From the NCBI GenBank assembly GCA_002687175.1, contig NYZP01000034.1:47242-111241 (forward strand): DNA of 64,000 nt, written 5' to 3'. This stretch comes from Parcubacteria group bacterium. GTDB lineage: Bacteria; Patescibacteria; ABY1; Buchananbacterales; UBA6539. Position numbers and translations under genes: made by a program. Shown one piece after another: positions 23,970-29,297 of the stretch; the first letter of the stretch is position 1, and each line of letters begins with the position of its first letter. The notes under the pieces were generated by a model. The model was given only the letters and a program-made list of their open reading frames with translations. It had not been told where the DNA came from and searched no databases.

Positions 23970-24599
23970 ATGAGTTCAGGTAGTCTTTTAATGAATGACG
24001 TTCCCGACGGGAGTGTAGCTACTCGTTTTCAAACTGAAGACTATATTAAGGCGATGATCGGTACCATTGATTTTGGTGACGTAACGATTGGACCGGAAAT
24101 TGTAACAAAGGTTTTCCACCGTTGTCAGGAATTGGCAACTCAAGGAGTTACCTTTGACGAAGCTCAAGCTTCGTTTATACTACTGGTCTTGGAAGAATTT
24201 GGTTTAGAGTTAGCCCAGTTCAAATGCTTGTCCGGTCAGGTTACAGTATCTTTTGGCGAGGACAGAGAATCGATATGTGACGCAACCATAAAGGTTGATA
24301 CCGGCGTCGATGAGCCAAAGCATGTAGCTTATGAGGATGCTACACCAGTTAGAGCCTTAAACGGTGCTTTGCAGAAAGTTGTTGTTTCTTTAGCTGACGG
24401 GATTACCTTAGGCAATGTTGTTAAGGAACGTATTCCAACTTCTGATGGCGCTCCAGAGGTTTATCGGGCTACTATTACCTTGGAAAATTGTACTGATACG
24501 TGGACCTCTGTTGGCGTTGGACCGAACCTGATTGAGGCCTTTATTAAGGCCTTGCTCGATGGCTATCGCTATGCCGCTTATCGGCACAATTTGCCATAA
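23970..24599 (+). CDS. Orphan citramalate/isopropylmalate-synthase-type regulatory domain
   Basis: This 209-aa soluble protein looks like the C-terminal half of a citramalate synthase without its TIM-barrel. Residues about 45-80 (CQELATQGVTFDEAQASF…) match the linker subdomain motif KELEHQGYQFEAAEASF. Residues about 85-205 match the LeuA allosteric (dimerisation) domain, including ATPVRALNGALQKV, TSDGAPEVYRATITL and SVGVGPNLIEAFIKALLDGY. That domain binds leucine or isoleucine in LeuA and CimA. No HMGL-like catalytic motifs are present. The Ile-leader attenuator just upstream fits an isoleucine-linked role. A Shine-Dalgarno AAGGAG (23955-23960) fixes the start. Confidence 0.75.
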   Translation: MSSGSLLMNDVPDGSVATRFQTEDYIKAMIGTIDFGDVTIGPEIVTKVFHRCQELATQGVTFDEAQASFILLVLEEFGLELAQFKCLSGQVTVSFGEDRESICDATIKVDTGVDEPKHVAYEDATPVRALNGALQKVVVSLADGITLGNVVKERIPTSDGAPEVYRATITLENCTDTWTSVGVGPNLIEAFIKALLDGYRYAAYRHNLP

Positions 24600-24618
24600 T
24601 CCTGGTTAAAATGCTCAT

Positions 24619-24650
24619 AGCTGGTCACTTTTTAGTGATCAGCTTTTTTT
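24619..24650 (+). terminator. Intrinsic terminator
   Basis: AGCTGGTCACT pairs with AGTGATCAGCT (one G-U) and is followed by a run of T. Confidence 0.88.
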
Positions 24651-24667
24651 GTGGAAAAGTAAGATTT

Positions 24668-24718
24668 TCCGCCAGAGGTAGCCTGTCCGTCCTCTGGCGG
24701 AGATGCGCCTATGGCGCA
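24668..24718. repeat. Palindromic repeat related to type A
   Basis: TCCGCCAGAGG and CCTCTGGCGGA form inverted arms around 12 bases and are followed by TGCGCCTATGGCGCA. The arm matches the second palindrome of the double unit in the kinase and rplR genes. It is intergenic here. Confidence 0.75.
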
Positions 24719-24760
24719 GACATCCATAAATTAATATAAATTACTAATATAGATGTGGGG

Positions 24761-24788
24761 TTGACATCATCTGCCAGTCTGTTAACCT
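24761..24788 (+). promoter_or_regulatory. Promoter of the leucine-leader unit
   Basis: TTGACA (24761-24766), a 16-base spacer and a weak -10 TAACCT (24783-24788). The predicted start coincides with the leader ATG at 24795. Confidence 0.62.
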
Positions 24789-24794
24789 AACTAT

Positions 24795-24848
24795 ATGAGA
24801 TTTATTGCTCGAACAAACCTACTGGGTTTACTGCTAGCCAACAGCTAG
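24795..24848 (+). CDS. Leucine-rich leader peptide, 17 aa
   Basis: The frame reads MRFIARTNLLGLLLANS. Five of six consecutive codons are leucine (CTA CTG GGT TTA CTG CTA). It resembles the enterobacterial leu leader peptide (VRFIGLLLLNAS). It probably starts without a 5' untranslated region. It senses charged tRNA-Leu in the attenuator that follows. Confidence 0.85.
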   Translation: MRFIARTNLLGLLLANS

Positions 24849-24850
24849 GT

Positions 24851-24916
24851 GGTTTGAGTTGTAGATAAAAAATACAAGTAATCAATCATCTAGTTCAAAT
24901 CTGGGCTAGTTTTTTT
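24851..24916 (+). terminator. Ribosome-mediated attenuator responding to leucine
   Basis: Segment 1 CAAACC (24814-24819), just before the leucine codons, pairs with GGTTTG (24851-24856). Segment 2, GGTTTGA (24851-24857) and TAGAT (24862-24866), pairs with TCAAATC (24895-24901) and ATCTA (24888-24892) as antiterminator. The terminator is CTAGTTC (24890-24896) with GGGCTAG (24903-24909), with G-U pairs, and seven T. Confidence 0.82.
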
Positions 24917-24964
24917 GTTGTTTGAAATTGAATTGATCTTTTAACAAAAAGAGGAGAATATATT

Positions 24965-25345
24965 ATGGCCAGTATGGAGTCTTGCTGGGAACTAGCTGAT
25001 GTTAGATTATCTACTGTTAGGTGTGGAGAACAAATGGTTTTTGTTAATCTAAGATTTGGTCAGGAAAATCATAATGATACCTCAAATGACAGCTGTCTTT
25101 TTTCAGCCGTGATTAAAGCTATTGCCAGAGCAACAGACATTGAACTATCTTTGATTCAATTTAATGTCCGGCAGGTAAATGATCACGAGGTAGAAGTTCA
25201 CGCTACAATTCGCAGCAATGGACAATTAACTATTGTTACTGGAATTGATAATGATATTATCTCAGCTTTTGCCAAGGTGGTGGTTGCGGCTGTTAACCGT
25301 TCTTTAGAGAAAAATAAGACGCCAGGATTTATACCTGGATGTTAA
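24965..25345 (+). CDS. Orphan LeuA-type allosteric domain
   Basis: This 126-aa protein consists only of a domain resembling the C-terminal regulatory domain of 2-isopropylmalate synthase. It starts WELADVRLSTV, continues with SCLFSAVIKAIARATDIELSL, the counterpart of the DAAYKAIDRITGVDVKL helix, and ends NDIISAFAKVVVAAVNRSL, the counterpart of DIIEASAKAYLNALNRL. In LeuA this domain binds leucine and inhibits the enzyme. The catalytic TIM barrel is absent and no leu genes are near. The upstream leucine attenuator strongly suggests a leucine-related function. The Shine-Dalgarno is AGAGGAG. Confidence 0.75.
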   Translation: MASMESCWELADVRLSTVRCGEQMVFVNLRFGQENHNDTSNDSCLFSAVIKAIARATDIELSLIQFNVRQVNDHEVEVHATIRSNGQLTIVTGIDNDIISAFAKVVVAAVNRSLEKNKTPGFIPGC

Positions 25346-25360
25346 ATAGAAGATATTTTT

Positions 25361-25397
25361 GACCGTGTTCGTATTTATTACAGCCCGGTCTTTTTTT
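25361..25397 (+). terminator. Intrinsic terminator
   Basis: GACCG pairs with CGGTC across a long loop and is followed by seven T. Confidence 0.6.
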
Positions 25398-25398
25398 A

Positions 25399-25436
25399 CC
25401 CCCCACTTTTTTAATAAAAGTGTGGGGGTTTATTTG
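25399..25436 (+). terminator. Second terminator-like hairpin
   Basis: C-rich and G-rich arms (CCCCCAC… and …GTGGGGG) surround an AT centre and are followed by TTTATTT. It backs up the previous terminator. Confidence 0.6.
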
Positions 25437-25437
25437 A

Positions 25438-25461
25438 CCACGTCGTTCGCGAACGACGTGG
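25438..25461. promoter_or_regulatory. Perfect 24-bp palindrome touching the -35 box
   Basis: The half-site CCACGTCGTTCG is followed by its exact complement and ends one base before TTGACA. It is either an operator for a dimeric regulator of the RNA below or a hairpin in readthrough transcripts. No other copy was noticed in the window. Confidence 0.65.
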
Positions 25462-25489
25462 TTGACAAATTTTTTATATTTGTTAGAAT
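25462..25489 (+). promoter_or_regulatory. Promoter of structured RNA
   Basis: TTGACA (25462-25467), a 16-base spacer and TGT-TAGAAT (extended -10, 25481-25489). Transcription would begin near 25496, two bases before the closing stem of the RNA. Confidence 0.78.
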
Positions 25490-25497
25490 TTAATTTC

Positions 25498-25624
25498 AAC
25501 GGCGGCCTGTTGTAGTCGAAAGCTAGTGAGAGAGGTCTCTCCTCCTGGGTTCTAAGAGATCTGATGCTTTCTGAGCGTCTTCTGGAATTACAGACGCTTA
25601 CCGACAAGACTCCAGGCCGCCGTT
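25498..25624 (+). ncRNA. Structured RNA, family unknown
   Basis: A perfect 12-bp stem, AACGGCGGCCTG with CAGGCCGCCGTT, joins the two ends of a 127-base element that starts right at the promoter. Inside are a second stem (TTGT/TCG with CGACAA), AAAGC with GCTTT closing a sub-domain that holds GAGAG-GTCTC, and a GCGTCT…AGACGC hairpin. I find no hallmark of SRP RNA, 6S RNA, tmRNA or RNase P RNA. A T-rich stretch lies about 15 bases downstream. The transcript may continue into the next elements. Confidence 0.6.
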
Positions 25625-25648
25625 CCTTATTTGTTCTTTATTTTTTTT

Positions 25649-25749
25649 GGACTCTATCCATTAGCTGGCTGGTCGTGAAAGGTGCCTCTGAAATTCTTCA
25701 CAAGGGGTGAAGATTATTAAAGAGGTTCACGGAACCCAGGAAAGAGTCC
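25649..25749 (+). ncRNA. Second structured RNA element, upstream of a tRNA-like sequence
   Basis: GGACTCT and AGAGTCC close a 101-base fold. Within it, CGTGAA plus CCTCT pair with AGAGG plus TTCACG, and CTTCAC pairs with GTGAAG at the tip. The element directly precedes the tRNA-Pro-like sequence. No T-box consensus or known riboswitch core was recognised. Confidence 0.5.
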
Positions 25750-25751
25750 TC

Positions 25752-25819
25752 GGCGTGTAGCTCAGGAAGAGCGCCTTGCTTGGGGCAAGGAGGTCGTAGG
25801 TGAAAATCCTGCCACGCCA
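25752..25819 (+). tRNA. tRNA-Pro(UGG)-like, with unusual loops
   Basis: The sequence folds as a cloverleaf with anticodon arm CCTTG-CTTGGGG-CAAGG, giving UGG with G37 as in tRNA-Pro, and variable loop AGGTC. The D arm is GCTC-AGGAA-GAGC with a very short loop. The T loop is TGAAAAT instead of TTCRANT, so both G18-Psi55 and G19-C56 contacts would be lost. The acceptor stem is six pairs (GGCGTG with CACGCC). It may be an odd functional tRNA, a tRNA mimic or a decaying copy. Confidence 0.5.
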
Positions 25820-25831
25820 ACTCAATCTTCC

Positions 25832-25864
25832 GGTCCTAGACAAATTAGTCTAGGACCTTTTTTT
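25832..25864 (+). terminator. Intrinsic terminator of the RNA unit
   Basis: A perfect 10-bp stem, GGTCCTAGAC with GTCTAGGACC, is followed by seven T. Confidence 0.93.
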
Positions 25865-25866
25865 AT

Positions 25867-25893
25867 TTGACATATTTTTTTCAATGATATAGT
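25867..25893 (+). promoter_or_regulatory. Promoter of the aromatic-leader unit
   Basis: TTGACA (25867-25872) and an extended -10 TGA-TATAGT (25885-25893). The spacer is 15 bases, or 17 if TAGTCT is the -10. Confidence 0.7.
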
Positions 25894-25906
25894 CTTTATA
25901 TATAGT

Positions 25907-25981
25907 ATGAAAAAAGCAATTTCTGAAAATTTAGCCCATAAGTGGTTTTTCGTCACTTATTTTACTGACCGAACAGGTTAG
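25907..25981 (+). CDS. Aromatic-rich leader peptide, 24 aa
   Basis: The frame reads MKKAISENLAHK, then WFFVTYFTDRTG. Five aromatic residues (Trp, Phe, Phe, Tyr, Phe) fall in seven codons, as in the phe and trp leader peptides of enterobacteria. It is the sensor part of the attenuator below and would stall when charged aromatic tRNAs are short. Confidence 0.83.
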   Translation: MKKAISENLAHKWFFVTYFTDRTG

Positions 25982-26058
25982 CTGGCTTTATTTATAGTAA
26001 TTGTTTAAACAAAAACTTAAAAAATAAAGTCAACTGACCGACATAAGGCCAGTTTTTT
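25976..26058 (+). terminator. Ribosome-mediated attenuator responding to aromatic amino acids
   Basis: Segment 1 CTGACC (25965-25970) pairs with GGTTAG (25976-25981). Segment 2, GGTTAGCTGGCTTT (25976-25989), pairs with segment 3, AAAGTCAACTGACC (26026-26039), at 13 of 14 positions counting G-U. The terminator is ACTGACC (26033-26039) with GGCCAGT (26047-26053), one mismatch, plus six T. Confidence 0.83.
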
Positions 26059-26101
26059 GTTTTTTGGGAGTAGCATGGAACCTTATAACAGGGAGGAAAA
26101 A

Positions 26102-26575
26102 ATGGAAACTCAAGCCGAAGGAGATATTGTGGGGTTCGAAGTCCAACTGGGTAGTGCTGTTTGTAGTGTTTTAACTACACTGCCAGATAAGAATATTACT
26201 GACCGGGAGTTGGTGATCAAGAAGGCCTTACTTTATGTCTCGGTTAATGGGTCACAAAGGGCCAAGGCCAATAAAACTATTCGTCAGTTAGTGGCGGCAA
26301 CACCAGTTTGTTACGGCGTACTGCGCAAGAATACGTTTTGGCGAATAGTTTTGGACTATTTGACTGTTGAAGAAGCGGTTCAGGCATATTTGGTACGTTT
26401 CCCAAAAACCTTGACTGATCGACAACGTCAAAGTATCATTGACTATTTGGTTGACGAAAGAAAGTTTTCATTCGAGTTAGTCAATCAGTGCATGGTTAAG
26501 TTTGGCCGCCGTCGACGAATTGGCTACAAACATAGCTGTACCCGTAAAAGTCATCATGGTTTTGTATCCAACTAG
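26102..26575 (+). CDS. Hypothetical protein of the aromatic-leader unit, 157 aa
   Basis: I cannot assign a family. The protein is soluble and mostly helical. After an acidic N-terminus comes VQLGSAVCSVLTTLPDKN and a middle stretch NKTIRQLVAATPVCYGVLRK, then helices around YLTVEEAVQAYLVRFPKTL, and a basic C-terminus (KFGRRRRIGYKH) that could touch nucleic acid. The start at 26102 has the best Shine-Dalgarno (GGGAGG, six bases upstream); ATG 26075 is an alternative. It is co-transcribed with the small DAHP-synthase-like domain. Confidence 0.6.
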   Translation: METQAEGDIVGFEVQLGSAVCSVLTTLPDKNITDRELVIKKALLYVSVNGSQRAKANKTIRQLVAATPVCYGVLRKNTFWRIVLDYLTVEEAVQAYLVRFPKTLTDRQRQSIIDYLVDERKFSFELVNQCMVKFGRRRRIGYKHSCTRKSHHGFVSN

Positions 26576-26588
26576 GAGGATAGTTTAT

Positions 26589-26783
26589 ATGAGTGGAACG
26601 TGTTTGGTGATCAAAAAAGGTCAAGAGGATCTTATTGAGAGAGTGTTATCGGCTGCTTTTCCCGGCCTGGAATTTGAACCAGTTACTAACGATTCGAAGC
26701 ATATGCTTCGGGTCAAAGGTGATTCCGACCAAGTCGGAGAAGTTCGTTCTTTGTTTAATGGAGTAGAGCAAGTTGCCTACTAG
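26589..26783 (+). CDS. Orphan domain resembling the DAHP synthase N-terminal ferredoxin-like domain
   Basis: The product is a 64-aa single domain. CLVIKKGQEDLIERVLSAA, a central loop, HMLRVKGDSDQVGEV and the closing FNGVEQVAY follow the pattern of the FXD domain of type I DAHP synthases (VVLKPGSTEEDI…, IGIIGDD…, FESLDCVESVVRV). In those enzymes the domain mediates feedback inhibition by tyrosine or phenylalanine. The catalytic barrel is absent. The match is by eye over a short domain. The Shine-Dalgarno AGGAGG (26574-26579) is nine bases upstream. The aromatic attenuator of the unit supports a link to aromatic amino acids. Confidence 0.62.
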   Translation: MSGTCLVIKKGQEDLIERVLSAAFPGLEFEPVTNDSKHMLRVKGDSDQVGEVRSLFNGVEQVAY

Positions 26784-26791
26784 AAGCTTAT

Positions 26792-26823
26792 GTCCAGAGT
26801 GTTTAACATTCTGGACTTTTTTT
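26792..26823 (+). terminator. Intrinsic terminator
   Basis: GTCCAGA pairs with TCTGGAC across an 11-base loop and is followed by seven T. Confidence 0.87.
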
Positions 26824-26827
26824 ATAA

Positions 26828-26856
26828 TTGACATTGCTTTTTTTGGGTGATAAAAT
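26828..26856 (+). promoter_or_regulatory. Promoter
   Basis: TTGACA (26828-26833), a 17-base spacer and TAAAAT (26851-26856). Confidence 0.82.
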
Positions 26857-26860
26857 ATAA

Positions 26861-27022
26861 ATGAACTTCACTTTCATGATTGGTAAAAGTTTTGGGACAA
26901 CCTGTGATAGTAGGGATTCTATAGCGGATGCAACTGTGGTTGTTAACCTGCGAACCCAAAGGTCAAACGCAGCAAATCTTACGTTAAAGTGTATCATATA
27001 CTTTAAAGGTAATATTTACTGA
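26861..27022 (+). CDS. Possible leaderless 53-aa protein or structured leader
   Basis: An ATG five bases after the -10 opens a 53-codon frame (MNFTFMIGKSFGTTC…, …SRDSIADATVVVNL…, …LKCIIYFKGNIY). The SIADATVVVNLR stretch faintly resembles the SICDATIKVDTG strand of the 209-aa orphan domain, so it might be a fragment of the same fold. The same DNA can fold (ACAACC with GGTTGT; CTGCG with CGCAG), so it could instead be a non-coding leader. It has no run of a single amino acid. Confidence 0.35.
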   Translation: MNFTFMIGKSFGTTCDSRDSIADATVVVNLRTQRSNAANLTLKCIIYFKGNIY

Positions 27023-27097
27023 CACGGCTGGCTTTCACTTAGCCAAAATCTTTGGCCAGTTATAAGTGGAGTTCTATAATTGGGAATTCTACCAATA

Positions 27098-27126
27098 AAA
27101 CCTGAATTTACCAGGTTTATTTTTTT
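27098..27126 (+). terminator. Intrinsic terminator before the inositol-phosphatase gene
   Basis: AAACCTG pairs with CAGGTTT and is followed by ATTTTTTT. Upstream are further hairpins: GCCAAA with TTTGGC flanked by CACTTA with TAAGTG, and ATTGG with CCAAT. It either ends the small unit or acts as an attenuator for the gene starting six bases later. Confidence 0.8.
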
Positions 27127-27131
27127 GCCTT

Positions 27132-27917
27132 ATGGATAAAGATTTAAAAAAACTTATCGAGATTTCTCAAAGCGGGGGAGCGGTTTTAAAAAAGTATTTT
27201 GGAAAAAAGCTTGATGTTATTAATGAAAAGTATAATGCCTCTGACTTGCAAACCACCGTCGATCTAGAATCCGAAAAAGTTATTATTGATCAGCTTAAAA
27301 AATATTTTCCTGATTATAATATTTTATCGGAAGAAGTTGGCAAGATTGACAACGGTTCTAAATTTACTTTTGTTATTGACCCACTTGACGGTACAAACAA
27401 TTTTGTTTTGGGAATAGCTAATTTTACCTCGGTCATTGGTTTACTAGAAGGAGACAAAGGAATTATGGCGGCGGTTAATAGTCCAATGACTAATGAAACA
27501 TTTTATGCGGCCAGTGGCAGGGGGGCGTTTTTAAATGGTAAAAAAATTAAGGTTAATACTGAATCAGACATGACGAGGTCAACAATCTCCCATGAAGTTG
27601 ATTATCATCACGACCAAACCAGAACGCTTAATATTAGGCACGAACTAGGTGCAAATATTAAGGTAAAGCGATTGTTAACTGACTGGTCTCCACAGTTTAT
27701 GATATGTTTGTTGGCAGCTGGTCGGCTTGAAGGTATTATCAGAGAAGAAGGTGAGATTCATGATTATGTGGCTGGTAAAATAATTGCCCGTGAAGCTGGC
27801 GCTAAAATAACAGATTATCAAGGTAAGCCGGATCAAAGTGATAAAACTGATAAATTTATTATGAGTAATGGTACCCAGGTTCATGACAGGCTGATTGAAG
27901 TAGTAAATAAAAAATAA
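27132..27917 (+). CDS. Inositol-monophosphatase-family phosphatase
   Basis: This is a magnesium-dependent phosphatase of the IMPase/SuhB/CysQ family with 261 aa. The metal site is built from EEVG (residue 73), IDPLDGTNNFV (residue 88) and, near the C-terminus, GEIHDYVAGKIIAREAGA, where the usual WD is replaced by HD. Substrates in the family include inositol phosphates, PAP and sugar bisphosphates; sequence alone does not decide. The next gene, a nitroreductase, starts ten bases later. Confidence 0.83.
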   Translation: MDKDLKKLIEISQSGGAVLKKYFGKKLDVINEKYNASDLQTTVDLESEKVIIDQLKKYFPDYNILSEEVGKIDNGSKFTFVIDPLDGTNNFVLGIANFTSVIGLLEGDKGIMAAVNSPMTNETFYAASGRGAFLNGKKIKVNTESDMTRSTISHEVDYHHDQTRTLNIRHELGANIKVKRLLTDWSPQFMICLLAAGRLEGIIREEGEIHDYVAGKIIAREAGAKITDYQGKPDQSDKTDKFIMSNGTQVHDRLIEVVNKK

Positions 27918-27927
27918 TTCTAAATTT

Positions 27928-28527
27928 ATGTCCAAGTTTCCTTATCCTAAAAATGATGCCGCTACTGACGCACCATTAATCGACGTCATTAAAAAACGTT
28001 GGAGTCCTTTGGCCTTTTCTAATAAACCAATTGAGCCAGAGAAGATTCAAGCTTTACTTGAGGCTATGCGTTGGGCTCAGTCATCACGCAATGAACAACC
28101 GTGGCGGTTGATCTATGCTACCAAAGATGATGCTGAAGATTTTGAACGACTATCTTCTCTTTTAACCGAAGGTAATAGTTGGGCCAAGGATGCTTATTTT
28201 TTAGCATTAGGCTGTACAGTACCAAATCACGTTTATAAAAATAAACCAAACCGGATGGCCATGTACGACACTGGAGGAGCAATTAGTAATATTTTTCTTC
28301 AGGCGGTTGGTATGGATCTAGTGGCTCATGAAATGGGTGGTTACGATAAAGAAGCCGCCTACAAAGTTTTGGAAATTCCCCAGGACATTATTGTTACGGC
28401 AATGATAGCCATTGGTTATCCTGGTGATGAAAGTAAGATTGACCAAGACAAACAAAAAAAGCGTTTTGATCAACATCAAGAACGCAAGGATTTACCAGAA
28501 GTAGCTTTTAAAGGTAAGTGGCAATAA
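27928..28527 (+). CDS. Nitroreductase-family protein
   Basis: This FMN-binding nitroreductase-fold protein has 199 aa. RWSPLAFSNKPIEPEKI carries the N-terminal R-S phosphate-binding segment. EAMRWAQSSRNEQPWR is typical of the flavin site, and IAIGYPGDES closes the fold. Such enzymes use NAD(P)H to reduce nitro compounds or quinones, and the physiological substrate is seldom known. A possible coupling to the next gene exists through an overlapping GTG, though the later ATG is more likely. Confidence 0.85.
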   Translation: MSKFPYPKNDAATDAPLIDVIKKRWSPLAFSNKPIEPEKIQALLEAMRWAQSSRNEQPWRLIYATKDDAEDFERLSSLLTEGNSWAKDAYFLALGCTVPNHVYKNKPNRMAMYDTGGAISNIFLQAVGMDLVAHEMGGYDKEAAYKVLEIPQDIIVTAMIAIGYPGDESKIDQDKQKKRFDQHQERKDLPEVAFKGKWQ

Positions 28528-28532
28528 AAAAT

Positions 28533-28961
28533 ATGGACAAATTATTTCCCAATGAAGAAGTTATCGTATCTGAATACTTTGACGTACATCAAGATTGGGA
28601 AGTGCCAATTCCTGGATTTTTTATTCTGGCGGCTAAGAGAAAAGTTAGATCAATCGCCGAATTTACCGACGATGAGTCTAAGGAATTTATTTTTCTAGTA
28701 AGAAGTATCCGGCAAGGAATGAAAGAAGTTTTAGATATTAATGATGTTTATATTTTTCAAAATGAAGACACTGAACATAATTTTCATCTTTGGATATTTC
28801 CTCGCTATGATTGGATGGAAAAGTTTGGTCGAAAGATAGAGTCAGTAAGGCCAATTATGTTATATGCCCAGAAGGAAATGATAGATGAAAAAACGGCCCA
28901 AGAAGTTAAGACGATGGCCGCTATGATGAATGATTATATGAAAGAGAATTTTAATAAATAA
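28533..28961 (+). CDS. HIT-like domain protein
   Basis: This protein of about 142 aa resembles the HIT superfamily of nucleotide hydrolases and transferases. ILAAKRKVRSIAEF, YIFQNEDTEHNFHLWIFPRY and the long C-terminal helix follow the HIT fold. Only two histidines (HNFHLWI) of the usual HxHxHxx triad are present, so catalytic activity is uncertain. I prefer ATG 28533 to the GTG at 28518 that overlaps the previous gene. Confidence 0.65.
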   Translation: MDKLFPNEEVIVSEYFDVHQDWEVPIPGFFILAAKRKVRSIAEFTDDESKEFIFLVRSIRQGMKEVLDINDVYIFQNEDTEHNFHLWIFPRYDWMEKFGRKIESVRPIMLYAQKEMIDEKTAQEVKTMAAMMNDYMKENFNK

Positions 28962-28974
28962 AAAATAGGGTATT

Positions 28975-29017
28975 AAAAAAATAATGACAGGTTATTATCC
29001 CATCATTATTTTTTTGT
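28975..29017. terminator. Bidirectional terminator between convergent genes
   Basis: AAAAAATAATGA and TCATTATTTTTT flank a 14-base loop. It serves the + strand unit and rpmB coming from the other side, and it overlaps the rpmB stop. Confidence 0.8.
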
Positions 29018-29215
29018 TTCCTTATTTTTCTTTGCCTTGTCCCTATTGTTGGACTTAGCAAGATTCTTTAGACAGCTGGTGCAAATGGATATTTTTTTGC
29101 CATCAATTTTTTTAGACTGAAGGTTTAATTTTTGTCGTCTGATGGTTTTAACCTGAGAATGACTTTTCCAGTTTGCTTTTAATGGCTGCCGTTTACAGAT
29201 ATCGCACTGAGCCAT
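29006..29215 (-). CDS. rpmB: 50S ribosomal protein L28
   Basis: This small 69-aa protein of the large ribosomal subunit is one of only two genes on the minus strand of the window. MAQCDICKRQPL at the start and ICTSCLKNL near the end hold two Cys pairs that would form a zinc ribbon. HSQVKTIRRQKLNLQSKKI is the L28 core. The C-terminus is extra lysine-rich. It ends inside a bidirectional terminator. Confidence 0.88.
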   Translation of the reverse strand: MAQCDICKRQPLKANWKSHSQVKTIRRQKLNLQSKKIDGKKISICTSCLKNLAKSNNRDKAKKNKETKK

Positions 29216-29297
29216 AAATTTAATGATTATTAATTTATACTTTATCCTAGCAGATTTATTTTAATAAATCAAGTCCCTGTGTTATTATATAAGTATT

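Noticed and set aside
23940..23970. TTG start for the 209-aa orphan domain
   Set aside because: No Shine-Dalgarno; ATG 23970 has AAGGAG nine bases upstream.
25498..25624. SRP RNA, 6S RNA or RNase P RNA
   Set aside because: The hallmark motifs (GGAAGGAAGCA tip, 6S central bubble, RNase P conserved regions) are not present.
25649..25864. T-box leader or tmRNA
   Set aside because: No T-box AGGGTGG consensus and no tmRNA tag frame or 5'-3' acceptor pairing; only a tRNA-like cloverleaf was supported.
26861..27131. Amino-acid attenuator like its neighbours
   Set aside because: The frame has no run of one amino acid, and no clear antiterminator for the terminal hairpin was found.
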